Positions 35,338 to 44,797 of a stretch of DNA of 64,000 bases are shown here, in pieces. Origin of the DNA: Hemicordylus capensis (taxonomy: Eukaryota; Chordata; Lepidosauria; Squamata; Cordylidae); NCBI RefSeq assembly GCF_027244095.1, contig NC_069661.1, forward strand, positions 13,960,001 to 14,024,000, read 5' to 3'. The notes beneath the pieces were generated by a model. It had not been told where the DNA came from and did not search any database. It saw only the letters and a list, made by a program, of their open reading frames with translations. Both the position numbers and the translations under genes were made by a program. Numbering within the stretch: position 1 is the first letter of the stretch; every line of letters begins with the position of its first letter.

Positions 35338-35745
35338 CTTTGAAGAAGCAAGACAGAAAAGGCATTGACGTTTTTGAACTTTGGTGCTGGAGAAGACTTT
35401 TGAGGATACCATGGACAGCCAGGAAAACAAATAAATGTCTCATAGAACAAATCAATCCAGAATTTTCCCTCGAGGCACAAATGACCAGGCTCAAACTGTC
35501 ATACTTCGGACACATTATGCGAAGATCTAGCTCCCTTGAGAAGTCCATAATGCTGGGGAAAGTTGAAGGAAAGAGAAGAAGAAGATCAGCAGCAAGGTGG
35601 GTGGACTTGACTACGAAAGCAATGAATGCACCACTGAGAGACTTTAAAGTCAAGTTGAAGGCAGATCATCCTAGAGAGAATCTATCTATGTGGCCACTAA
35701 GAGTCAACACTGACTTGACAGCACTTAATCAACCAACCAACAAAC
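35338..35745 (+). mobile_element. Bov-B (RTE) LINE, 3' end
   Basis: Frame 35340-35795 reads FELWCWRRLLRIPWTARKTN, INPEFSLEAQMTRLKLSYFG, HIMRRSSSLEKSIMLGKVEG and KRRRRSAARWVDL, the C-terminal region of the Bov-B reverse-transcriptase polyprotein. This copy is open to the end. It finishes in a (CAAC)/(AATC) tail near 35745. Strongly 5'-truncated, as usual for LINE copies. A second, antisense piece is at 57408-57665. Confidence 0.92.
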
Positions 35746-35984
35746 AAATCAATCAATGCTTTTATTTATTTCTCCTGTTTTTAAATGATGCATAGTGCCC
35801 TTTCAGAATAAAACTGCTGCAGTAGCTGTATCTTTGCACTGGTTAGTTATCTGCGTGGTCGTGCCCTATCCTGCTCTGCCACCAGCCAGCCACCTACTCA
35901 AACTAGTCTTCATGGTGGACTGGCACAAGGAATGCAGGGAAATTGGACTTGATTCATTGCTTGCTTGATTGATGTGATGTGATG

Positions 35985-37690
35985 TGATTTGATTTCTATA
36001 CCACCCTTCCAAAAATGGCTCAGAGCAGTTTACATAAAAAACAACACTGAAACCAACTAACTGTTAAAATAGAAAACTGTAAAAACATAAAACCATAATT
36101 AAAACAGTTTTTCAAACCCTGGAAAACCAGGCCAAACCTTTACGGTTTAAAAATAGTTTAAAAACCCAGGAAGGCCTGGCCAAACAGATAGGTCTTAAGG
36201 GCTCTCCAGAAGGCCATTAATGAACTCAGATTACGATTTCTGCCGGGAACACATTCCACAGCCCAGGAGCAGCTACAGAGAAGGCCCACCTCTGAGTCGG
36301 CACCAGACATGTTGGTGGCAACTGAAGACAGACCTCCTCAGATGACCTTAATGTGTGGTGGAGATCGTACCAAATAATGCGTTCTCTAAGATAACTCGTA
36401 CCTAAGCCGTTCAGGGCTTTAAAGGTAATAACCATCACTTTGTATTTTGCCCGGAAACATATCAGCAGCCATTGCAGCTGTTTCAAAATGGGCATAATAT
36501 GGTCTCTCCAAGTTGCCCCAGACACCTATCGGGCTGCCGCATTCTGAACTAACTGAAGTTTCTGAACTACGTACAAAGGCAACCCCACGTACTAGGGAAA
36601 ATAGCGCCTAGGGCAAGCACTGAAATTGCGCCCCCTGTCCAAACATCTGACACCCATCTTTCAGATAACTTTACCATAATATCAGCTAAAAAATACAAGT
36701 CAAGCTCGTTAATCTTTTAGTATTTCAAAAACTATTTAGCAGTGGACGTAGCCAGACCAAAACATGCTGGAAAACTACAAATTTCAGTATGCTGGGGCTC
36801 ATGAAATACCCAAATACTACGTGGAGGTGTACTTGGAAAACTAAACAGAAGTGCCTGTCTAATTCTCTACTATGCATTGTAGCATCACTATTACATAAGT
36901 TTTAAAAATAAATGGAGAATTTGACTTTTCCCAGATACTCTGAAAATAATTAAAGGATATGCAGAGTAAACTGTGTCACTGCTTGGAATATATTCTAGTA
37001 TTTCAGAAAGACAGTTAAAATGAGAGAAAGAGAGCAAGAAACTCCCAGTGGGCCTTAATACTCAGGATTTCACATTGATTTAAAGACAAACTCACCATTA
37101 ATATTATTGACATCACATTTAACTCACTTATCACAAGAAGTAAAGTAGGAGCAAATGAATACATTCCTAGCTCATAAGCTTCAGCTCAGTATTCACAAGC
37201 CCTGATTCTCTGTACATAGTGCCAATCTGAATATGTGTACAGTGACATATTATAGTAAATTAAAAAAAAATTTTTTTACCTGTAGCCCCTTTGGGGGGCC
37301 TCCTAAAGGCTGTGGGGGTGTCTGCAAAGGTTCCCCTCTGGCCTCTACAGCTTCGCAGGGACCATTTGAGCATGTGCGGTGGTAATTTTTCAAAATATTT
37401 TCTTTTTAAAAAATGGCTGCTAGAAACAAACTCGCTGCCTCTGCAAGGCCTGGCCTGGCCTAGGGCCTCACAGAGGCCATTTGACCATGTACGGTGGCCA
37501 TTTTGTTTTTGGTGGACATTTTTTAAAAAATTAAATTTTTAAAAATGGCGCCCTGCTTCAAGTCGTGCCCGGGGCACGTGCCCTGACTGCCCTATCCTAG
37601 ATACGCCCCTGCCCACATAGAGTGCATTGCAGTAGTCAAGCCTGGAGGTTACCAGCTGATGCACCACTGTTTTAACCAACATAATGAGCT
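35985..37690 (-). mobile_element. L2 LINE 3' part, split by a hAT element
   Basis: Left part 35985-36588 begins with the antisense 3' tail ('tctataccacccttccaaaa'), then the minus strand reads FKALNGLGTSYLRERI, LRSSEEVCLQLPPTCLVPTQ and RWAFSVAAPGLWNVFPAEI, the end of the L2 protein. It breaks at 36588 after 'ggcaaccccac' and resumes at 37612 'cccacatagagtgcattgca', as judged from the unbroken relatives at 18575 and 42280. 5'-truncated. Confidence 0.92.
36589..37611 (-). mobile_element. 1.02-kb non-autonomous hAT element (copy 2)
   Basis: Reverse orientation copy of 21776-22847, ending cctagatacgcccctg at 37611. The left terminus has lost about ten bases including part of the target copy; the right duplication cccacata (37612-37619) matches the remaining cccac at 36584-36588. 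Inserted inside an L2 fragment. No transposase frame. Confidence 0.92.
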
Positions 37691-37699
37691 TTTTCAGAC

Positions 37700-38220
37700 T
37701 TTATTATGGGTTTACCACGAGGCTTTACTGAGAGTTGGGGGCATAATGGATACTCTGATGCAAAAAGAGGATTTTTAAACCCTGGACATAAATCGGGCTG
37801 GGTTCCAATATGGAGAGAAAACCCAAAATCATGTGTGAAGTGCTCTCTGAAAATATCTCACGTAATTTGGGGTAAATCTGGCTGATATGTGAACATACAC
37901 CCACCCTCCCAAAGTAAAGTAGCTGTAAAGTCGCCATCTGAAAAAGCTCTACAGAGAGGTGAGTATGGGAAGGTGCCATGTGGCTGTGATGTTCAGACAG
38001 GCTTTCAAACAGAGTGTCACATTCAGGTTAGTAAAGTTTCAGTAGGACACCTGAGCAGGTGTGGTTCTCATGAAGTGGTTGCCTCAGGTGGTGGAATATT
38101 GAACACCTTGCAGCAGGGCAACAAAATGTCCCACCACTGCCATTGGAGCAGTTTTCGGGACCTATCTGGCCCTGGCAAGCTTAGAATGGAGTGTGGGAAG
38201 AAAATAGAAGGCTGCCTATC
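37700..38220. other. Decayed repeat-derived stretch
   Basis: 37700-37920 shares phrases ('ggtttaccacgaggctttac', 'taaatcgggctgggttc', 'gtgtgaagtgctc') with 4290-4560 and 52930-53190, a repeat I cannot name. No exon seen. Confidence 0.4.
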
Positions 38221-38224
38221 TCCA

Positions 38225-38375
38225 TGGGCATAGCAAGGTTGGAATGGGCCCTGGGACAAAGAGTGAAGATGGGGCCCTGCCACCCCTTCCTCAGAGGGAA
38301 GTGGGGGGGGCCCTCCCTTGGAGGCCTAGGAAAATTTGTCCCCCCCGCTTGATAAATTGTTGTTACACCCCGGCT
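38225..38375. mobile_element. hAT MITE, decayed
   Basis: 'gcatagcaaggttggaatgg' at left and 'gttgttacaccccgg' at right match the 50981-51151 element in order and orientation. Ends eroded. Confidence 0.65.
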
Positions 38376-38574
38376 CGTCTCTCCTCACACTCTTCATAAA
38401 GCAAGCAAGAAGCATGAGGAGAGAAGAGGAGACTAAGGAAACTGCCCCCTCCACCTGGCCTCAGGTGCTACAATACCTTGGGCTGCCCCTGCACCTGAGG
38501 CAGGCACAGCTACATAATTTTTCAGGCTGCAGACTGTTCTAACTCCTTTAATGCAGAACTATCTCAGACTGCGC

Positions 38575-38690
38575 AGGAGAAGGCAATGGTAACCCCCTCC
38601 TGTATTCTACCAAAGAAAACCACATGGCTCTGTGGTCTCCAGTAGTTGACACGACTGGATGGCACAACTTGACCCTTATTTAAAAAGGGC
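38575..38690 (+). mobile_element. Bov-B-type SINE tail
   Basis: 'gagaaggcaatggtaacccc', 'tattctaccaaagaaaacca' and 'acacgactggatggcacaac' are the 3' tail shared by Bov-B LINEs and tRNA-headed squamate SINEs; the head is missing. Confidence 0.75.
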
Positions 38691-39359
38691 AAACTGGGAG
38701 AGGGGTTGAGAACAGAGGGTAAGAAGGCCAGTGCACTTCTTTAGTTGGTGGAAGTGTGTCCAGGGGCTAACACAGCAATTTGTAAATAAGCAGAACTTTT
38801 GCGTCTGTGCCAAAACAAGGCATAGAACTTGAAGCAGCTGCTGAAAAATTCAGGACACTTCCATGCAGATGGTTTTTTGCAGGGCCAGGCAGGCACACTG
38901 ATTCTCTGCACCCACCAGCATCCAAGCCACATATGCTGTCCTAGACCAGTGTTCGTCCCTGTTAGTCCAGACCACCATCTAGGCACTAGCTGGACCAGTA
39001 AGACTGGCACAATCAAAAACGGCAACTGTTCTGCAGCAAGTCCAGGCTAGCAAGTAGCTTAACTAGGTGTGGCAAAGCGGGAGCTGACCTTTGGACAAGC
39101 ACTAACAAGGCGGAAGTGCCACATGGCTAGAAACGACTTCTTGTGCTTCTTATGCTTCAAAAGCATAAGGGCGGTCCTGAGCTATTTGGTATTCATGACT
39201 TATTGTGGCTGATAAGAAACATTTGTTCTGCTGATGCAATTTTGAATGCTGGAACCTGGTGAGTTGAAAAATCCTGCTATGATGAAGATTTTTTTTAAAA
39301 AAAATTGTATAAAGAGGTCAAATAACATGCCAAATCAGATAACAGTTATCAGATAACAG

Positions 39360-39572
39360 ATAAATCAGATAATGTGTGTGTGTGTGTGTGTGTGGAGAGA
39401 GAGAGAGAGAGAGTTATATAGAGTTATAGTTTTATAGAGTTATATGTATAAAGTGTGTGTGTATGTATATATATATATATATAAAATATGTATACTGTAT
39501 ATGTATATGTGTGTGTGTATACACACACACGTTTCCTGGTGCCCTAAACAGACTGTTCTATGATTGGGCATG

Positions 39573-39600
<28 letters not shown>
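39360..39600. repeat. Cluster of microsatellites
   Basis: (TG)n, (GA)n, (GT)n, (TA)n, (TG)/(CA) and (TTTA)n tracts follow one another between about 39375 and 39605. Confidence 0.9.
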
Positions 39601-39603
<3 letters not shown>

Positions 39604-39830
39604 TTTGATACATTTCTATACTGCCCAAAATGCAAGTTCTCTGGGCGGTTTACAAAGCATTAGAAACAGCCAATAAAAGATTAAAACGTTTCAACAATTA
39701 AAATTAAAAAGTTTAATTTTTAATAAGATAATTTTAGACCACACACACACAAACCAACAAAACGTGGTTGGTTTTGACGTTGAAAGGCCTAAACAACTAG
39801 AACCAGAATTGCCTCCTTTCACAGGAGTCT
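39560..39830 (-). mobile_element. L2-type 3' end fragment
   Basis: (TTTA)n then 'tatactgcccaaaatgcaag' and 'ctctgggcggtttacaaagc', then an A/T-rich body: the L2 tail in antisense. Confidence 0.7.
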
Positions 39831-40505
39831 GCCCATTCTTGAGATAACCTACTAAGGCCCTGTCTGTGATTCCCCTGCTGTCTGAAGTACAGCAAAGCAG
39901 TACAATGGACAGAACATTTTCAGCTGTGGAGCCAAGACGATGAAATGCCCTGTCAAAGGACTTTCACCTGGCTACAGGTTCTTGGTCTTCGACAAGCAAA
40001 GGCATACTTTTTTCAGTAGGCTTTTTCTGATGTAGCCTTTTAAATTGGTTTTCTAATTTCTGCTGGTTTTATTAGTCTGTTTGCATCTGAGCTTAATCTT
40101 TATAAACTTTTAATGTGTTAATTTTCTGCTATATATTTTGTATCCAACTTGGATACCTTGTGTAAAAATGTGGGACAAAAGTCTTCAAAATAACTGCTAA
40201 ATGTACTTCAATTGAGATCTATGACTTGTTTGTTTTTTGATGTTCCCTGAATGAGCAACAGGTATTCATGGTCAAGAGGGTCTGATTCATGTATTGAATT
40301 TATATTACTTTATGAAAACTTTACATGCCTTGGGATCTACATTATTCAGACTGACATTAATTATGACTTCAATATGTGTCTGTGTTGTTCTGGAGTGCCA
40401 CTAAAAACAATGTAACTTTGCAACATGAACTAATTAAGTCTTGATTTCCTGAGGGTTTAAATAATGTTTTAGCCTAGGCTTATGAAATCACCCGGCACTC
40501 CGTGT
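39830..40505. other. Intergenic, L2-like remnant at start
   Basis: About 39890-40190 still resembles diverged L2 3' sequence in antisense ('gtggagccaagacgatgaaa'-like). No gene feature seen further on. Confidence 0.35.
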
Positions 40506-40509
40506 ATGT

Positions 40510-41345
40510 GTCCATCCATGTGTTTGTCCCGCACATCAACTTGGCAACATCTGGACCAATGTGAACGAAATCGGGTACAGTTGTAGGGACACATAGGGAC
40601 ATCTCAATGGCATAGTTTGTGATTAAGTTATTTACCCCAATTCAAGATGGCAAACGTGTAAACTTTGGAGGTGCAAGTGGGCTAACTTGTGAACCGCCTA
40701 ACCAATTTGAACCAAATTTGCTGCAGCTGTAGGGATATATAGGGATCCCCCAATGGCATAGTCTGTGATGATATCATCCCCCTTATCCAAGATGGTGGAC
40801 ACATGAACATTTGAGGTGCAAGTAGGCTTACTTGTGGACTGTCTAACTGATTTGATCCAAATTTGGTATAGTTGGTGAGTGATACATAGGGAACATAGGA
40901 ACATAAGAAACTGCCATATACTGAGTCAGACCATTGGTCTATCTAGCTCATTATTGTCTTCACAGACTGGCAGCAGCTTCTCCAAGGTTGCAGGCAGGAA
41001 TCTCTCTCAGCCTTGTCTTGGAGATGCCAGGGAGGGATCTTGGAACCTTCTGCTCTTCCCAGAGCAGCTCCATCCCCTAAGGGGACTATCTTACAGTGCT
41101 CACACTTCTAGTCTCCCATTCATATGCAGCCAGGGTGGACCCTGCTTAGCTAAGAGGACAAGTCATGCTTGCTACCACAAGACCAGCTCTCCTCCTTTTA
41201 CATCTCAGTGGTGTAGTTTGTAATGATGTAATCCACCCTGATCCAAGATGGCAGATGTGTGAACTTTTGAGGCGCAAGAGGTCTAATTTGTGGACCACGT
41301 AACTGATTTGAACCACATTTAGTCCACTTGTAGGGATAGTGAAAG
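40510..41345 (+). repeat. Satellite-like tandem array, ~146-bp period
   Basis: At least four diverged units. The marker 'gtaggga' followed by 'cacatagggacatct'-type sequence falls at 40583 and 40729, then at about 40875 ('gatacataggg'), where a SINE (40888-41196) interrupts, and again at 41329. Each unit carries 'caatggcatagt', 'tgatgatatcatcc'-type and 'aagatgg' segments. Single units are scattered at 10496, 11020 and 35118. Confidence 0.82.
40888..41196 (-). mobile_element. 5S-headed SINE inside satellite array
   Basis: Antisense full-length copy, tail 'aggaacataagaaactgcca' to head 'ctaccacaagaccagctctc', with the 5S-like segment ('ccagggtggaccctgcttag') near 41130-41160. Confidence 0.93.
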
Positions 41346-42279
41346 AAAGGAGGGAGTCAAGGTAAGGTGCTTCTGGGGGGAGAGGTATCCTCCTCTCTGT
41401 GGCATAACTTAACTTCAATTAGCTTTCCCACTCCAAGGAGAGATGGGGGTTCAGAATGTGCCAGGGAACTGAGTGGGGGTAGCACTTCTCTGTGTGTGTG
41501 TGTGTTTCTCTTCATTGGTGATCTTTTCAAGAAACAAAGGATGGGGTTTGTTGTCAATTGACAACAGGTTGTCGACTGACGACCAGGGGTCTTGATTCAA
41601 CCCATGGTTTCCAGCTATTAATGCTTGCTTGTATTTCCTCTATACATATTTTTGAAAAGCAAGCATTAATGTTAAAATTGTACCTTTCCCCCCCAGGAAA
41701 ATGAAGAATCTTTTTATTTGTGTTTGTCTTTCATCTTTGTGATCTTCTGTGTTCAGTATGGATCAGCTGGAAATACTTGTAAAATCACAAATGAGATGGC
41801 AGACTGTAGTCACTTGAAATTGACCCAAATTCCTTCTGATCTTTCAACAAACATAACAGCCTTGGATATTTCTCATAACCAGCTGAAAGCACTGTTGCCT
41901 TCAAACCCTTACAAAGTACAGTCAGCTTGTTTACTTGGATGCAAGATCCAACATCATCTCTAAACTACATTCAGAACTTTGCCAGAATTTGCCTTTGCTA
42001 AAAGTGTTGAAGTTGCAGCACAATCAGCTGCATGAACTTCCTGATAATATGTTTACTTCTTGTACCGATCTGAAAGAGCTTAACTTGAGATTCAATGTAA
42101 TAAAAATTAAAAAATGACCCTTTCAAACATCTAAAGGTAAGATACAGTTTTCGTTGTCATTGGGTGGATGATGGCATGGCCAGATTAAGATTAGCAGAGC
42201 AGGATATGGGTAGGGCATAGGACATACTGGGATTTAAGGAGCCTTAAAACAGAGTAAGACCAGTGGTCCAGCTACCCAA

Positions 42280-43335
42280 CTATTTATTTATTTTATTTAT
42301 TTAAAACATGTATATACCAACCAAAACACAAGTCCCTGGGCGGTTTACAACAAAACAACAAAAACAGATAAAAAGATTAAAACATTAAGACAATTAAAAT
42401 TTACAGTGTTAAAACTATTAAAAACACAATTAAAACAATATCTAATTAAAAGCCTGAGTGAACACATGTGTCTTGACTGCTTTTGTAAAAGATGTAATTG
42501 ATGGGGAGACTCTTATTTCAGCAGGAAGTGTGTTCCAAAGCCACGGGGCAGCAATGGAGAAGGCCCGTCCCCGAGTAGCCACCAAATGAGCTGGTGGCAA
42601 CTGCAGACAAACTCCAGATGATGTCAATGGGCATTGTGGTTCATAGCAAAGATGATGTTCTCTTAAATACTAGGGCCCAAGCTGTTTAGGGTTTTGTAGG
42701 TTATAACCAAAACCTTGTATTTTGCCTGGAAACTTATCGGCAACCAGTGTAGATCTTTTAAGATCGGAGTGATATACCCTCCAAGATGATCCAGAGACAA
42801 ACCTGGCTGCCGCATTCTGGACCAACTCCAGTTTCCAGATTATGTACGAAGGCAGCCCCACAGAGCGCATTGTAGTAATCAAGTCTGGAAGTGACCAACT
42901 ACTGTACTGAGGTCATTTATCTCAAGAAATGGACGCAGCTGGCGTATCAGCTGAAGCTGATAAAAGGCACCTCTGGCCACTGCCTCAACCTGGAACACCA
43001 GGGAGGGGTTTGTGTCCAGAATCACCCCCAGACTGCGTATCTGTTCCTTCTGGGGAAGTGTGACCCCATCCAGAACTGGCAGATCAAAATCATCTCCTGA
43101 GTGCCGACTCCGCACAATAAGTACCTCCGTCTTATCTGGATTCAGCCTCAGATTGTTACCACTCATCCAGCCCACCACTGCCTCCAGGCAGGCATTTAGG
43201 GAGGTTATGCCTTCTCCCGATGATGTTGACATGGAGAAAAAGATTTAGGTGTCATCAGCATACCGATAAATCCCTGCACCAAATCTCCTGATGATCTCTC
43301 TCAGCGGTTTCATGTAGATAACTAACTGTTATCTG
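42280..43335 (-). mobile_element. L2 LINE, 3' ~1 kb
   Basis: Antisense copy from the 3' tail ('ctgggcggtttacaacaaaa') through the C-terminal protein part (minus-strand 42442-42627: 'AFSIAAPWLWNTLPAEIRV') to the reverse-transcriptase end (42879-43232: LRLNPDKTEVLIV, VARGAFYQLQLIRQLRPFLE). Stops interrupt it between these parts. Best L2 copy of the window and the key that links the bare tails elsewhere to L2. Confidence 0.92.
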
Positions 43336-44084
43336 GACTGGCATCAACCCTTTACATTATCAAGTAGAGGGCTTTGCTCACTGTAGCTGAGATTTAACCT
43401 CAGAGCTCAGGATTGAGCGAACTAGGGTGTGTGTGTTGATTGCTCTCAAATTCATCAGATAGTCCCATTTGTTCCCCTACCCTCTGCATTTCCCCCTTCC
43501 CCCAGTTTCTGATCCATAAGCATATGGAATGTTTGCCACTTCCTATGTAAGAGTTAGCAAGCAGTTCCCATCTAATGTATACATACATACATTATCCATA
43601 CATGTGTTTGTGTTTTGCAGTATGCACGTTTGTGGAAGCTATGTTTGGCTATGTCGATTGCATGCTCATGCAACAAACTACATGCCTCAGTTATTGTCAC
43701 ATATTATGAATTATGACAGGTGTTTACTTGTATGATGATCACTACACAGATTTCCTTCTTGGAATTTTGTATCTTTTCACCTAAACCGATGAAGGGAAAA
43801 TTTCCTCAATTCTGTTTTTTTTTAATTCTTCAAAAGGCTGCTTGGTTAGCAATCTCATCCCATTAGGACTATTGTTTAAAATGAAAGTGTTGTGGTTCCC
43901 TCCCACCCACCACCCACCCCCAATGGGATTGTCTCAAATTCAGCCAGAGTGTTCTTTGTAATGATAAAATGAAAATAAAAGAAAAAGAGGCATCTAGAAG
44001 AAAGGAAGGCAGCACCAGAAAGACAGAAGGAAACAAGGAGACAGACTGTGAAATGGTATATTAAAATAGGTTTAATTTTAGCAA

Positions 44085-44300
44085 TAGCAATAGCACTTAC
44101 ATTTATATACCGCTCTATAGCCGGAGCTCTCTAAGCGGTTTACAATGATTTAGCATATTGCCCCCAACATTCTGGGTACTCATTTTACCGACCTCGGAAG
44201 GATGGAAGGCTGAGTCAACCTTGAGCCCCTGGTCAGGATTGAACTTGTAACCTTCTGGTTACAGGGCGGCAGTTTTACCACTGCGCCACCAGGGGCGCAG
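44085..44300 (-). mobile_element. MIR-type SINE
   Basis: Antisense: 'acatttatataccgctctat', 'ctcattttaccgacctcgga', then the complement of a tRNA-like head ('gcagttttaccactgcgcca'). Retains A/B-box-like parts. Confidence 0.75.
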
Positions 44301-44797
44301 GTGGGGCGCTTTATTTTAAAAGTAATCTGCTTCTGCATATCTTCGAGGCCCCACCCCCACCATATGCAGATATATCTCCTTTTTGTTTTTTGTGTGGTCC
44401 TGTTTTGCCACCACACTGATCAGCATGGGGGCCACCATCCTTGCTCTTAGAAGGAATGTCTTGCTGTAATTGATTGGACTTGACTGCCTCTGAAATGGCC
44501 TTGGAAATTATGTTCTAGTTACCGTCTGCCTTACTTCAGCTAGCCTAAAGTTGAGTCTAAATGGTATGCACTTTGTTACGCTGTAATTGTTTTCTTTCTC
44601 TTCCTCAGAATTTGAACTTGCTGGGTGTCTCTCATAATAATCTAATCACTGCCAAACTAGGATCTCAACAACAACTGTAGAGCCTTCAAGAGCTTGTCAT
44701 GTCGGAGAATAAAATTGCTGAGTTAAAGAAAGAAGACTGTACTTCCTTAGCAACACTTCATTAAAAACATTGGACGTCGTCAAACCCCCTAATGGAG

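Larger units (their letters stand above)
42137..44608 (+). other. Intron of the TLR3 relic
   Basis: GT..AG bounded, about 2.5 kb. It holds an antisense L2 (42280-43335) and an antisense MIR-type SINE (44085-44300). 43340-44080 has no recognised repeat or exon apart from an (ACAT)-type and purine-rich tract. Confidence 0.8.
41697..44797 (+). pseudogene. TLR3: TLR3 relic: two exons of a dead Toll-like receptor 3 gene
   Basis: Exon A (41697-42136) has an acceptor after a C-run, ATG at 41701, a signal-peptide-like stretch, then NTCKITNEMADCSHLKLTQI (human TLR3: VADCSHLKLTQVP) and leucine-rich repeats including ISKLHSELCQNLPLLKVLKL and ELNLRFNVIK. It ends AAAG|GTAAGA. Exon B (44609-44797, 189 bp; human 192 bp) starts after TTCCTCAG with NLNLLGVSHNNL (human NLITLDLSHNGL) and LQELVMSENKIAELK, and ends GGAG|GTAAAA. 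Junction positions match human TLR3. Lesions: frame shifts in the signal peptide, near 41905, near 42113 and near 44760, and a stop at 44678. Functional TLR3 senses double-stranded RNA in endosomes; this copy cannot. Retained introns exclude a processed copy. Whether it is the only TLR3 of the species or a decayed duplicate cannot be told here. Confidence 0.93.

Noticed and set aside
35340-35795. Open frame of 151 codons as a host gene
   Set aside because: The residues are those of the Bov-B LINE C-terminus; it is a 5'-truncated retrocopy.
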